A DNA stretch of 64,000 bases from Dyella thiooxydans (lineage in GTDB: Bacteria > Pseudomonadota > Gammaproteobacteria > Xanthomonadales > Rhodanobacteraceae): NCBI RefSeq assembly GCF_001641285.1, contig NZ_CP014841.1:2666001-2730000 (forward strand). The letters run 5' to 3'. The translations under genes were made by a program, and so were the position numbers. Shown here piece after piece: positions 54,556-64,000 of the stretch (position 1 is the first letter of the stretch; every line of letters begins with the position of its first letter). Below the pieces are notes generated by a model. The model saw only the letters and a list, made by a program, of their open reading frames with translations. It was not told the DNA's origin and searched no databases.

Positions 54556-56067
54556 CCAGGCCACTGGACTGAGCCCCAGCTCCTGCACCAGCACCACCGC
54601 CCCGAGCACCAGCAGCAGCATTCCCAGGAACCGTTCCTCGCGCGTGGACGGGGCCTGCGCCGCACGACCGAGCAGCGCAAGCAGGGCGTAGCCCACCGCG
54701 GGCAGGGCAAACAGGCCAAGCGGAAAGTCGCGATAGCGGCCGTCGAACACCAGCAGCAGGCCGTAATAAGCCAGCGCGAACAACCAGCCGAAGCGCAGAT
54801 GCGCGCCCGCTGGTAGCGCCGTCGCGCCGGCCAGCCATGCCGCCAGTGCACGGGCCAGCACCAGTGCGGTGCCCAGCGCCAGCAGACAGGCGCCGAGGCT
54901 GACCGCCCACTCCCACCAGGGACCACAGGCATAGATCATCTGCCTTACCTGCCACGCCAGCGCCGTGCCGGATCCGAGCCCCGCGCCGGTCAGGGCCAGC
55001 CAGCCCCGCCCCCCGCGCCAGTTGCGCCTCGAGCCGCCGACCATGACGAACAGTCCGGCCATCGCCAGCCCCGCCAGAGGGCCCAGCCACCAGCGCGGGA
55101 TCTCGGTCACCGGCCCCTGCATCGGAAATTTCGGCCGTGCGTGGGCGTCGAAGATGCCCCAGTAGCCGCCGACCGTGCCTTCCTGCTCGCGCTTCCAGGC
55201 CTGGTCGAAAGCCTCGATCACGTTGTACGGCATCTGCACCGTGGCGGCATAGCGCAGGAATTCGCGCAGGTAACGCGCCTCGTTGACCAGGCTCGCCGTG
55301 GCCGCCTCGCGAGGCCGGCCGGCACTGGGCCAGCCGGTTTCGCCGATCATCACCGGCTTGCCGGGAAACGCCGCGCGCACCCGTGCATACACGTCGGCCA
55401 CATGCTGCACGGCACGCTCCGGCGGTACCGGATCGTCCTCCCAGTAAGGCAGCACGTGGATAGTGATGTAGTCGACCGAGCTGGCCAGTTCCGGATGGCG
55501 CAGCCAGAACTCCCACACATCGGCATAGGTCACCGGCACGGCCGGCGGAAGTACCGCCCGCGCCTGGCGCAGGTAGCCGGCCAGCGCCGCGGACGACTGC
55601 TCGCCGCGCAGCAGCACCTCGTTGCCGACGATGACCCCGCGCAACACCTCCGGATGGGCTCGTGCCGCAGCCGCGGCCAGGGCGATCTCCCGTTCGTTGG
55701 CCGCGGGATCGCGACCGATCCATACGCCCAGCAGCACCTTCATGCCGTAGCGCCCGGCGATCGCCGGCACGGCATCCAGGCCCTGGCCTTCGGAATAGGT
55801 GCGCACGCAGTCGAAGCGGCGCGACAGCGCCCGCAGGTCGGCATCGATCTGCTGCGGCGAGATGAAGGTCGCCGGGTCATACGGCGTCTGCCCCTCGCGG
55901 CGATACGGCGAGTAGGACACGCAGGCGATGCGCGCGGACGGCGCATCCGGCAGCGCCACCGGCCGACCGGCCGCCCACCACCACCACAGGCCCATCGCGG
56001 CGGCGAGCCAGAGCCCCAGCCAGACCGGCCAGTGCGGGCGCGTCGAAGACGTGGTCGCGGAGGTCAT
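54475..56067 (-). CDS. Membrane protein with GH17-like glycosidase domain
   Basis: 530 aa from ATG 56067. N-terminal membrane anchor (PVWLGLWLAAAMGLWWWWAAG), extracytoplasmic beta-1,3-glucanase/glucanosyltransferase-like domain (about 60-330) with acid Glu in VIVGNEVLLRG and nucleophile Glu in MIGETGWPS, then about seven membrane helices. Resembles the GH17 glucan-modifying proteins of Gram-negatives that act on periplasmic or exported beta-glucans. The 3-prime end overlaps the convergent small-membrane-protein gene by 81 bp. Confidence 0.85.
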   Translation of the reverse strand: MTSATTSSTRPHWPVWLGLWLAAAMGLWWWWAAGRPVALPDAPSARIACVSYSPYRREGQTPYDPATFISPQQIDADLRALSRRFDCVRTYSEGQGLDAVPAIAGRYGMKVLLGVWIGRDPAANEREIALAAAAARAHPEVLRGVIVGNEVLLRGEQSSAALAGYLRQARAVLPPAVPVTYADVWEFWLRHPELASSVDYITIHVLPYWEDDPVPPERAVQHVADVYARVRAAFPGKPVMIGETGWPSAGRPREAATASLVNEARYLREFLRYAATVQMPYNVIEAFDQAWKREQEGTVGGYWGIFDAHARPKFPMQGPVTEIPRWWLGPLAGLAMAGLFVMVGGSRRNWRGGRGWLALTGAGLGSGTALAWQVRQMIYACGPWWEWAVSLGACLLALGTALVLARALAAWLAGATALPAGAHLRFGWLFALAYYGLLLVFDGRYRDFPLGLFALPAVGYALLALLGRAAQAPSTREERFLGMLLLVLGAVVLVQELGLSPVAWLWFALNILLAAPGWFGRPRRIVHPHQ

Positions 56068-56201
56068 GACGATCCGGGAGAGGGGCGAGCGCGCGAGTGT
56101 ATCAGCGCCATGCACGCGCTCATCGCGAGTGCCCCGTCACGCTGTTGGCTGCCGTTGGCAAGCGCTCCACTACACTCGAAACGTTGCACGCAGGAGATCC
56201 A

Positions 56202-58265
56202 ATGCACGCCGCCCGTCCCCCGTCGCGCCCGTTCCGCCTCGTTCCCCGCCTTGCCGCCCTGATCCTGCTCCTCGCCGCCGCCGGGAGCAGCGATGCGGCA
56301 CCGAATGCCGACACCGAACGCGAGGCGTTCAAGCAGGCTTATGCGACTGCCCAGCTCGGCGGCGATGCCTGGCGCGCGCAGGCACGGGGACTGCAACAGT
56401 ACGTGCTGTACCCCTATCTCGAAGCGGCTGCCCTCGAGCATGACCTGCAACAGCTCGACACCGCCCGCGTGCAGGACTACCTCAAGCGCTACCCCGGCCT
56501 GATTCCCGCCGACGACCTGCGCCGCGCCTACCTTGGCGAACTGGCGCGCCGGCAGGACTGGACCGGCTTCATGGCGCTGTACCGGGACGGCCTGGGCGAC
56601 GCCCTGGCCTGCGACGAGCTGCAGGCGCGGATGGCGCAGGGGCATCGCCTGGACTTCGACAAGGACCTCGCCGCGCTGTGGCAGAAAGCCTCGCTGCCGA
56701 ATGCCTGCGAGCCGGTGTTGCAGGCCGCGCACGATGGCGGCCTGCTCACGCCGACCCGGCTATGGGCGCGGATCGATCGCGCGGTGGCGGCGGGCGCCGG
56801 CGGCACCATCGCATCGCTGGCGGCCTGGCTGCCGCCGCGTGATGCCACCGCGGCACAACGCCTTGCGCTGGCCCTGCGCGACCCTGCCACGGCGGTGAAG
56901 GAAGCCATGCACTGGCCGGACACGCCACGTCATCGCGAGGCGGCGGCGCTGGCCCTGCGCCGGTTGGCGCGGCGCGATACCAACGCGGCCGATGCCGGCT
57001 GGCTGCATCTGCAGCGGCGCTTCCATTTCAGCCAGTCGCAACGCGACGACGTGCTGGCCACCCTGGCCCTGTTCCACGCCACCGACTTCGACGAGCACTC
57101 GCTGCAGCGACTGCGCGAGCTGCCGGTCGATGCACAGACCGACGCCACCCGCGAGTGGCGCGTGCGCGTGGCATTGGCCCGGCAGGACTGGCGCGCGGTG
57201 CTGCAGGCGATCGACGCGCTGGCGCCGGACCAGCGCCAGGATGGCGAATGGGACTACTTCAAGGCGCGCGCGCTGGCTGCGCTGGGACACACCCGCCAGG
57301 CCGATGCCCTGTACGCGGAGCTGGCCTCCGAGCCGACCTATTTCGGCTTTCTCGCTGCCGACCGCAGCAACAGCCCCTACGCGATCTGTCCGGATTCGAT
57401 CGGTGACGACCCGGCGATCGCCCGCAGCCTGCTCGCCGAGCCCGGCATGCAGCGCGCGTTCGAGCTGTACGCCGTGGGCCTGCCCCGCGATGCGCGCCGC
57501 GAATGGGCGCGCGCGCTGGCCGGCAGCAGCGTGGCGACCCGGCGCGAAGCGGCCCTGCTGGCCAACCAGCGAGGCTGGTACGACCGTGCGGTGTTCACCT
57601 TCTCCAGCGGCGACGCGCTGCGCCTTTACGACCTGCGCTTCCCGCTGGCGCGCCAGGACCACATGGTCGAGCAGGCCTCGCAGGCCGGTATCGATCCGGC
57701 CTGGGCGTATGCAATCGCCCGCGCCGAGAGCGCGTGGATGAGCGACGCCCGCTCCGGTGCCGACGCGCGGGGCCTGATGCAACTGCTGCCGGCCACCGGC
57801 GCGCAGGTCGCCCGCGACTACGGCCTGCCCTGGGCCGGCGGCGATTCGCTGTACGACCCGACGACCAACGTGCAGCTGGGCACGCGCTACCTCGCACAGA
57901 TGGCGCAACGCTTCAACGGCGCCCCCTGGCTGGCCAGCGCGGCCTACAACGCCGGCCCGGTGAAGGTCGACCAGTGGCTGGACCAGCGCGGCACGCTGCC
58001 GCCGGATCTGTTCACCGCCACCATTCCGTACAAGGAGACCCGTGAGTACGTGGCGCGGGTGATGGCATTCAGCGTGATCTACGACTGGCGACTGACCGGT
58101 CGCGCGGTACCGCTGGATGCGCGGATGACGCCGATCGGCCAGGCTTACGTACCGCCCGGCCCCGGTACGGTGCGCAAACCGGTCAGTTGTCCGGCCACCG
58201 CGACGGCGGAGTCGCCGGCCGATGGCGCCACGGTCGCGACACCGCCCAGCCCCGGCTCATCCTGA
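56202..58265 (+). CDS. slt: Soluble lytic murein transglycosylase
   Basis: 687 aa from ATG 56202 with AGGAG seven bases upstream. Signal peptide (LAALILLLAAAGSSDAA), a long helical U-shaped ring region, then the lysozyme-like catalytic domain with Glu in AIARAESAWMSDARSGADARG, followed by GLMQLLPATG and AAYNAGPVKVDQWL. The C-terminus is extended by a Pro/Ala tail. Cleaves peptidoglycan to 1,6-anhydro-muropeptides in the periplasm. Confidence 0.95.
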   Translation: MHAARPPSRPFRLVPRLAALILLLAAAGSSDAAPNADTEREAFKQAYATAQLGGDAWRAQARGLQQYVLYPYLEAAALEHDLQQLDTARVQDYLKRYPGLIPADDLRRAYLGELARRQDWTGFMALYRDGLGDALACDELQARMAQGHRLDFDKDLAALWQKASLPNACEPVLQAAHDGGLLTPTRLWARIDRAVAAGAGGTIASLAAWLPPRDATAAQRLALALRDPATAVKEAMHWPDTPRHREAAALALRRLARRDTNAADAGWLHLQRRFHFSQSQRDDVLATLALFHATDFDEHSLQRLRELPVDAQTDATREWRVRVALARQDWRAVLQAIDALAPDQRQDGEWDYFKARALAALGHTRQADALYAELASEPTYFGFLAADRSNSPYAICPDSIGDDPAIARSLLAEPGMQRAFELYAVGLPRDARREWARALAGSSVATRREAALLANQRGWYDRAVFTFSSGDALRLYDLRFPLARQDHMVEQASQAGIDPAWAYAIARAESAWMSDARSGADARGLMQLLPATGAQVARDYGLPWAGGDSLYDPTTNVQLGTRYLAQMAQRFNGAPWLASAAYNAGPVKVDQWLDQRGTLPPDLFTATIPYKETREYVARVMAFSVIYDWRLTGRAVPLDARMTPIGQAYVPPGPGTVRKPVSCPATATAESPADGATVATPPSPGSS

Positions 58266-58284
58266 TCATTCGAGGAACTCCCGC

Positions 58285-59223
58285 ATGACCGTCCAGGCCC
58301 TTGTCGTTCTCGGAGGCACCGGCTTCGTCGGCAGCCACCTGCTTCCCCGGCTCGCCCGTGACGGTCACCGCATCACCGTGCTGACGCGCAATCGGGAACA
58401 GCACCGTGCGCTCGCCGTGACGCCGGGCGTGCGACTGGTGAATGCCGACGTGCACGATATGGACCGATTGCGGGCCGCGTTCGCCGGTGCCGATGCGGTC
58501 ATCAACCTGGTCGGCATCCTCAACAGCCAGGGGCGCCAGACCTTCCAGCGCGTGCACGTGGAACTGACCGGCAAGGTAATCGAAGCCTGCCGTGCGGCCG
58601 GCGTGGCACGCCTGCATCAGATGAGCTCGCTCAAGGCGGGCCAGGGGCTGAGCGAGTACCTGAAGACCCGCGGCGAAGCCGAGGCGCGGGTGCGCCAGTC
58701 CGGGCTGGACTGGACGATCTACCAGCCCAGCGTGATCTTCGGCGACGGCGACGGCCTGGTCGGTCGCTTCGCGAAGATCCTGAAGATGACGCCGGTGCTG
58801 CCGCTGGCCCGCGTGCAGGCGAAGATGGCGCCCACCTGGGTCGGCGACGTGGTCGAGGCGATCGCGCGCTGCGTCGCCGGCGAAGCGCCGTCGTACCCGC
58901 GCAGCTTCGAACTGTACGGACCGGAAGTGCTCACGCTGGGTGCGATTGTCGCCGCCATCCGCGATGCGGCCGGCCTGCACACACGGATACTGCCGCTGCC
59001 GGATGCGCTGGGCCGGCTGCAGGCGCAGGTGGCCGAGCTGCTGCCGGGCAAGCCGTTCTCGCTGGACAATTTCCGTTCGCTGCGCACCGACTCGGTCGGC
59101 AAGACCGATGGCTACGCCGCGCTGGGCATCGTGCCGCAGCCGTTCACGCCCTGGCTGCCGCGACTGGTCGGCGGCCTGCCGCGGCAGCGGCGGCTGGACG
59201 CTGCCCGCCGCCACGCGCGCTGA
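58285..59223 (+). CDS. NAD(P)-binding NDUFA9-like protein
   Basis: 312 aa, atypical SDR/NmrA-like. Rossmann loop VVLGGTGFVGSHL; AGADAVINLVGIL, the EYLKTRGEAEARV block and YQPSVIFGDGDG match the complex I NDUFA9 subfamily. Substrate and function in bacteria unknown. GAGGAA eight bases before ATG. Convergent with the GH37 gene, 12 bp between stops. Confidence 0.86.
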   Translation: MTVQALVVLGGTGFVGSHLLPRLARDGHRITVLTRNREQHRALAVTPGVRLVNADVHDMDRLRAAFAGADAVINLVGILNSQGRQTFQRVHVELTGKVIEACRAAGVARLHQMSSLKAGQGLSEYLKTRGEAEARVRQSGLDWTIYQPSVIFGDGDGLVGRFAKILKMTPVLPLARVQAKMAPTWVGDVVEAIARCVAGEAPSYPRSFELYGPEVLTLGAIVAAIRDAAGLHTRILPLPDALGRLQAQVAELLPGKPFSLDNFRSLRTDSVGKTDGYAALGIVPQPFTPWLPRLVGGLPRQRRLDAARRHAR

Positions 59224-59235
59224 GCACCGCCGCGC

Positions 59236-60903
59236 TCAGGGCGTGACGGTGGCGGTTTCGGCCTTGCCCGCCGGCGCGCGGTCGAGCAGCTGGTGCAGCT
59301 TGAGCCAGACGCCGTTGGTCCAGCCGAAGCCGATCACGTTCTCGGTGTAGCCGGCGGTGATCCGCACGTCGGCGTTGCCGCTGACCATGTTGTATTTCTC
59401 GCGGATGGTGCCGTCGGCGGCGAGGCTGCGATCCACCGTGCCGGCGAACTTCGCGGCGATGCGCCGCGCGTCGTCGTGAAAGCCGTAGTCGTCCAGCCCC
59501 TTCACCGCCAGCCAGTTGGTCGGTGCCCAGCCAAACGGCTGGTCCCACTGCGCGCCGCTGGCGTCTCCGCTCATCGCCAGGCCGCCCTTGCGCTCGAACA
59601 GCGCCAGGTGATCGCGTACCGACTTCGCCTGCGCCGGCGTCGCCAGCCCGGCCCACAGCGGATAGAAGGTGGTCAGGTAAGGATCGTCCGAAGGCTGGCC
59701 GGTCGTGGTGTCGTAGTCCATGAACAGGCCGCGGTCGGCCCGCCACAGGTACTTGTTCATCGCCGCCTTGCGCTGCGCCGCCAGCGCAGCCCAGTGTGCC
59801 GCCTCGGCCGGCTTGCCCAGCCGCAGCGCGAAATCGTGCAGGTCACGCTCGTAGCGGTACAGCAGGCTGTTGAGACCCACCGCGGCGTAGTGGTGGGTGG
59901 CGGCACCGTAGGGACCGAAGTGGAAATTGGTGTCGAAGCCGGATTCGCGCATCGCGCGGTCGCCGGCGTAGTAGTCGGCGCTGAGGCGGTAGCCGTCGGC
60001 CCAGGCGTCGGCACAGACGGGCGAAGCGGCAAGATCGCAGCTGCGGGTCTTCAGGCGCGTCGCTTCGGTCGCATCCGGATGCTCCGGCGCCCTCACCAGG
60101 TAGCCGTGGTTCTTCGCCGGATGCTTCTCCAGGTAGCGGATCACGCCCTTCAGGTAGTCGGCGTTGCGCATCTCCAGCACCGGACCGGCGCCGAGATCCA
60201 TGTAGCGCGCCAGGCCGGTGTCGCCGGCCTGATGCGGTTTGCCCAGCCAGATCGCGTGGTCCTTCACCGCCAGCGGATAGGCCTTGCGCAGCCAGGCGGT
60301 GGCGGCATCCGCATCGGGGAAGCTGGCCGGGTCGTCGATTACCGCACGCATCATCTCGCCGAGGAACGGCGGCTGCGAACGGCTGAAGTAGTAGCTGCGG
60401 TTGGCATTGAGCACGCCGCCGTAGTGGTCGATCTCGTAGAGGAAGTTGTCGACCATGCCGCGCGCCAGGTCCGCATGGTGATCGGCAACCAGGCCCAGCA
60501 CGATGAAGTAGCTGTCCCAGCCGTACATCTCGTTGAACATGCCGCCCGGCACCACGTAGGGATGCGGCAGGTACAGCAGGCCCTGCACCGGCAGCGTGCG
60601 CGCGTCGATCTGGCCCAGCGCGGTGACCACCCGCGGCAGGCGGCGCACGTCGACCTTGCAACGGTGCCGGGTAGCCTCGAGCGAGGGAGGCATCGGCACG
60701 TCGGCCGGCAGGTACAACACCGGCTCGGTGGCCACCTTCGGATCGACCAGCGACGCACAGTCGTCGGTGGCCCGGGTCAGCGTAGTCCAGGCCTTGTCGA
60801 TATAGGCGCGGGTCGCGGCCGGATCGGCCTGGGCGGCGGCGACGGCGGTGCTGGCCAGCAGCAGCATCGCGGCGAGGACGGGGCGGAGACTGCGACGCTT
60901 CAC
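59236..60903 (-). CDS. GH37 trehalase-family protein with altered signature residue
   Basis: 555 aa with signal peptide [26 protein letters not shown], so periplasmic. The GH37 signature [17 protein letters not shown] has Met122 where the family has Arg (PGGRF). The second signature [10 protein letters not shown] and [12 protein letters not shown] are intact, as is the region with the acid Asp ([11 protein letters not shown], normally ESGWDFSSRW) and the base Glu (REKYNM). The acid-region changes W to F and the loss of SSR are notable. It probably hydrolyses an alpha,alpha-linked disaccharide, but specificity for trehalose is not assured. Confidence 0.84.
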   Translation of the reverse strand: MKRRSLRPVLAAMLLLASTAVAAAQADPAATRAYIDKAWTTLTRATDDCASLVDPKVATEPVLYLPADVPMPPSLEATRHRCKVDVRRLPRVVTALGQIDARTLPVQGLLYLPHPYVVPGGMFNEMYGWDSYFIVLGLVADHHADLARGMVDNFLYEIDHYGGVLNANRSYYFSRSQPPFLGEMMRAVIDDPASFPDADAATAWLRKAYPLAVKDHAIWLGKPHQAGDTGLARYMDLGAGPVLEMRNADYLKGVIRYLEKHPAKNHGYLVRAPEHPDATEATRLKTRSCDLAASPVCADAWADGYRLSADYYAGDRAMRESGFDTNFHFGPYGAATHHYAAVGLNSLLYRYERDLHDFALRLGKPAEAAHWAALAAQRKAAMNKYLWRADRGLFMDYDTTTGQPSDDPYLTTFYPLWAGLATPAQAKSVRDHLALFERKGGLAMSGDASGAQWDQPFGWAPTNWLAVKGLDDYGFHDDARRIAAKFAGTVDRSLAADGTIREKYNMVSGNADVRITAGYTENVIGFGWTNGVWLKLHQLLDRAPAGKAETATVTP

Positions 60904-61003
60904 GGCGTTCCCTCGGGCGGCGGACGGATCGCACGAGGATAACCCCCGACGTCCGGCGATGCCGTTGCGGGGGCGTGAAGGAACGTCATGGCAGAATGTC
61001 CGG

Positions 61004-62233
61004 ATGCGTATCTATCTCGTCGGCGGCGCCGTCCGCGACCAGCTGCTCGGTCGGCCCGTGGTCGATCGCGACCATGTCGTGGTCGGCGCGCAGCCGGACG
61101 AGCTTCTTGCGCTCGGCTATCGGGCCGTCGGCAAGGACTTCCCTGTCTTCCTGCACCCGGACAGCGGCGAGGAGTACGCACTGGCGCGCACCGAACGAAA
61201 GACCGGCCGCGGCTACCACGGCTTCGCCTTCCACGCCGACCCGACGGTGACACTGGAAGAAGATCTGGCCCGGCGCGACCTCACCATCAACGCCATCGCG
61301 CAGGACGAGAGCGGCGCCCTGGTCGACCCCTACGGCGGCAGGCAGGACATCGAAGCGCGCGTGCTGCGCCACGTCTCGCTGGCGTTCGTCGAGGATCCGG
61401 TGCGCCTGCTGCGCGTGGCGCGCTTCGCTGCGCGCTTCGCACCACTCGGCTTCACCGTGGCCACCGAGACGATGGCGCTGATGCGCCAGATGGTGGCGAG
61501 CGGCGAGGTGGACCATCTGGTGCCCGAGCGCGTGTGGGCCGAGACCCGGCGCGCGTTGGCCGAAGCGCGGCCGTCGGCATTTCTGCGCGTGCTGCGCGAG
61601 AGCGGCGCGCTGGCGGTCCTGTTTCCCGAGGTGGACGCGCTCTATGGCGTGCCGCAGCGCCCCGAGTTCCATCCGGAGGTCGACACCGGCACCCACATGG
61701 AGCTGGTGCTCGACGCGGCCGCCGCGATCGCGACCGGCGACGATCTGGTCGGCTACTGCGCGCTCTGTCACGACCTGGGCAAGGCGCTCACACCGGCCGA
61801 TGTGCTGCCACGGCACATCGGCCATGAGCACGCCGGCGTACCGCTCGTGCGCGCGCTCTCGGCCAGGCTGAAGGTACCGACCGAACACGCCACGCTCGCC
61901 GAACACGTCTGCCGCGAGCACCTCAACGCGCACAGGGCACTGGAGCTCAAGCCAGCGACGGTGCTCAAGCTGCTCACCGCGCTGGACGCCCTGCGCCGAC
62001 CGGAGCGGCTGGAGACCTTCCTGGCCGCCTGCTGGGCCGACAAGCGCGGGCGACTGGGGCATGAAGACGATCCGTATCCCGCCGGCGATTACCTGCGCCA
62101 GGCCCGTGCGGCAGCCGCGGCGGTGACTGCCGCCCCCTTCGTCGACGATGGTCTGCGCGGCCCGGCCGTTGGCGCCGCGATGGATGCCGCGCGCATCAGT
62201 GCCATTGGCGATGTGAAACAATATAACAATTGA
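61004..62233 (+). CDS. cca: Multifunctional CCA tRNA nucleotidyltransferase
   Basis: 409 aa from ATG 61004, matching E. coli Cca (412). Nucleotidyltransferase motif [27 protein letters not shown], and the C-terminal HD domain ([21 protein letters not shown]) that gives 2,3-cyclic phosphodiesterase and phosphatase activity. Adds and repairs the 3-prime CCA of tRNAs. Confidence 0.96.
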   Translation: MRIYLVGGAVRDQLLGRPVVDRDHVVVGAQPDELLALGYRAVGKDFPVFLHPDSGEEYALARTERKTGRGYHGFAFHADPTVTLEEDLARRDLTINAIAQDESGALVDPYGGRQDIEARVLRHVSLAFVEDPVRLLRVARFAARFAPLGFTVATETMALMRQMVASGEVDHLVPERVWAETRRALAEARPSAFLRVLRESGALAVLFPEVDALYGVPQRPEFHPEVDTGTHMELVLDAAAAIATGDDLVGYCALCHDLGKALTPADVLPRHIGHEHAGVPLVRALSARLKVPTEHATLAEHVCREHLNAHRALELKPATVLKLLTALDALRRPERLETFLAACWADKRGRLGHEDDPYPAGDYLRQARAAAAAVTAAPFVDDGLRGPAVGAAMDAARISAIGDVKQYNN

Positions 62234-62294
62234 CCTTTCGCGCCGATGCCAACGCCTTCGCGCTGGTGCGGCGATCCATGTTCCGGAGTCGCCT

Positions 62295-64000
62295 GTGTCC
62301 CTGAGCCATCCCTCCTCCTCGCCCTTGCGCCAGCGCCTGCGCCCGCTGGGCTGGCTGGCCGCCACGTATCTGGTGATCGGCGTGATCACGCGCATCGCGC
62401 TGCTGGTGATGACCGGCAAGGGCGTGAGCCCGAACCCGCTCAACTACCTCTACGCCTTCGGTGTCGGCGCGATCGCCGACCTGGTGACCTTCGTCTACGT
62501 GGCGTGGCCGCTGGTGCTGTTCCTGTGGATCGTGCCGACCGACCGGCCGCGCGTGCGCGGCCTGGCCGGCTGGCTCGGCTGGATCGCCGCCCTGCTGGCC
62601 GGCTTCGGCTTGTGCTGGGGCCTGCTGTACCTGAAGTGGCAGGCCAGCCTGCACGAGGTGTGGCCACTGGCGATCCTGGCGATCTACCTGCTGCCGCTGC
62701 CCGCACTGGCCTACAACCGGCGCAGCGGCCGCGGCTACCTGTACGGATTGGCCCTGGCGATGCTGTTCGGCCTGATGTTCGTGGGCGCGTCCGAGCTGGT
62801 GTTCTGGAACGAGTTCGGTGTGCGCTTCAACTTCATCGCGGTGGACTACCTCGTCTACACCACCGAGGTGATCGGCAACATCCGCGAGTCCTACCCGATC
62901 GGTACCTGGCTGGCCCTGCTGGCCGTCGGCGCGGTGCTGGTGCTGTGGCTGACCCGGCGACGCGTGTGGCGCCGCGACGAAGGCTCGCGCTTCGGCGCGC
63001 GCAGCATGCTGGCGCTGGCCTGGCTGGTGCTGAGCGTGCTGGTCACCGCCGGCTTCTCCGCCGACATGAAGGACCGCACCGACAACAATTACGTCAACGA
63101 GCTGGCCGGCAACGGCATCTTCCAGTTCTTCGCCGCGTTCCGCTCCAGCCACCTCGACTACGCCAAGTTCTACCGCACGCTGCCGCAGGACGAGGCCTAT
63201 GCGCGCGTGCGCAAGCTGCTGAAGACGCCGGAAGCCACCTACCTCAACGACAGCCCGCACGATCTCACCCGCGAGATCCGCCACAGCGGCCCGGAAGAGC
63301 ATCTCAACGTCGTGCTGATCAGCGTGGAAAGCCTGTCGGCAGACTACCTGGGGGTGTTCGGCAACAAGCAGCACCTCACGCCGCAGCTCGATGCGCTGTC
63401 CCGGCAGAGCATGTTCTTCGAGAACGCCTACGCCAACGGCACCCGCACCGTGCGCGGGCTGGAGGCGCTTTCGCTGTCGATCCCGCCGACCCCGGGCGAT
63501 TCGGTGATCAAGATGAAGGGCAACGAGAACCTGTTCTCGCTGGCCGACATCTTCAACGACCGGGGCTACGTGTCGGAGTTCGTCTACGGTGGCTACGGCT
63601 ACTTCGACAACATGAACTACTTCTTCAGCCACAACGGCTACCTGGCGGTGGACCGCAAGGACTACCCGAAGGGCGCCGTCATCCACCACGAGAACGTCTG
63701 GGGCGTGTCCGACGAGGACCTGTACACCATGGCGCTGGCGCAGATGGACCGGATCCACGCGCAGGGCAAGCCGTTCTTCCTGCACATCATGACCACCTCC
63801 AACCACCGGCCATACACTTTCCCGGCCGGGCGCGTGGACTTCCCGCAGGGCTCGCGTTCCGGCGCGGTGGCCTACACCGACTGGGCGATCGGCGACTTCC
63901 TCAAGCGCGCCAGGGAAAAGCCGTACTTCAAGGACACCGTGTTCGTGATTACCGCCGACCACGACGCGGCCAGCGCCGGCAAGGCCAGCATCCCGATCAA
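62295..64000 (+). CDS. LTA synthase/sulfatase-family membrane protein, C-terminus cut by the window edge
   Basis: Starts with GTG 62295 (GGAG seven bases before); 568 codons are visible with no stop before 64000. N-terminal part has five membrane helices. The extracytoplasmic sulfatase-like domain begins with LISVESLSADYLGVFG (metal-binding Glu), then the nucleophile Thr in ANGTRTVRGLEALSL, TSNHRPYTFPAG, and the metal-binding ITADHD. Likely transfers phosphoglycerol or phosphoethanolamine to an envelope glycan or lipid. Confidence 0.9.
   Translation, partial: MSLSHPSSSPLRQRLRPLGWLAATYLVIGVITRIALLVMTGKGVSPNPLNYLYAFGVGAIADLVTFVYVAWPLVLFLWIVPTDRPRVRGLAGWLGWIAALLAGFGLCWGLLYLKWQASLHEVWPLAILAIYLLPLPALAYNRRSGRGYLYGLALAMLFGLMFVGASELVFWNEFGVRFNFIAVDYLVYTTEVIGNIRESYPIGTWLALLAVGAVLVLWLTRRRVWRRDEGSRFGARSMLALAWLVLSVLVTAGFSADMKDRTDNNYVNELAGNGIFQFFAAFRSSHLDYAKFYRTLPQDEAYARVRKLLKTPEATYLNDSPHDLTREIRHSGPEEHLNVVLISVESLSADYLGVFGNKQHLTPQLDALSRQSMFFENAYANGTRTVRGLEALSLSIPPTPGDSVIKMKGNENLFSLADIFNDRGYVSEFVYGGYGYFDNMNYFFSHNGYLAVDRKDYPKGAVIHHENVWGVSDEDLYTMALAQMDRIHAQGKPFFLHIMTTSNHRPYTFPAGRVDFPQGSRSGAVAYTDWAIGDFLKRAREKPYFKDTVFVITADHDAASAGKASIPI

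Noticed and set aside
62196-63962. 588-codon minus-strand frame at the right end
   Set aside because: Opposite to the LTA-synthase-like gene, which is recognisable throughout; the minus-strand product is low-complexity and His-rich.

Overview
The window looks like a chromosomal segment of a GC-rich gammaproteobacterium of the Xanthomonadales, probably Rhodanobacteraceae (Rhodanobacter/Dyella/Luteibacter-like). The reasons are a very long TonB-dependent receptor beside a TPR-sulfotransferase, a CGFS glutaredoxin fused to A-type and rhodanese domains, a plant-type GshA, a Rho with a long disordered N-terminus, frequent GTG/TTG starts, and the rhlB/trxA/rho neighbourhood. The taxonomic placement is inference; no rRNA gene is present. 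I recognise no tRNA gene, CRISPR array, prophage or replication origin.

Layout. 1-5.6 kb: tail of a DUF883-like membrane protein, then aceE and maeB (pyruvate/malate metabolism). 5.6-8.5 kb: operon rsgA - small membrane protein - QEGLA-motif metallopeptidase. 8.6-11.4 kb: aminotransferase, SGNH hydrolase and an LpxH2-like phosphoesterase. 11.4-12.9 kb: SDR plus TetR repressor with a very clear two-operator promoter. 13-16.1 kb: CGFS-Grx/A-type/rhodanese fusion, followed by an IS481-family element interrupted by an IS3-family element. 16.2-21 kb: TPR-sulfotransferase and TonB-dependent receptor. 21.5-31 kb: AMP nucleosidase, DegV protein, DUF4124 protein, SDR, lipoprotein, ABC ATPase, SppA, MATE pump and a DUF3667 protein. 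31-35.6 kb: priA, talB, rpoH. 35.7-41 kb: ung, double-receiver protein, ftsEX, rhlB. 41.4-45.7 kb: trxA, rho, gshA and a small secreted protein. 46-54 kb: M3 peptidase, small conserved protein, bioD, free Met-sulfoxide reductase, engB, cytochrome c4, two DsbA-like lipoproteins and an EEP-family protein. 54-64 kb: membrane protein, GH17-like membrane protein, slt, NAD-binding protein, GH37 protein, cca and a truncated LTA-synthase-like protein.

Regulation is unusually readable at several places. A perfect CIRCE element precedes rpoH. A TetR-type palindrome exactly fills a -35/-10 spacer. Palindromic paired DnaA boxes lie upstream of priA, and a looser cluster of DnaA-box-like 9-mers lies at 24.3-24.4 kb. 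Several intrinsic terminators are near-perfect.

Most of the window is housekeeping. The clearest candidates for something less described are the TonB-receptor/TPR-sulfotransferase pair, the bacterial MATCAP-like HExxxH protein tied to rsgA, the two-receiver protein whose first receiver has lost its phospho-acceptor Asp, and the GH37 protein with a changed signature residue.
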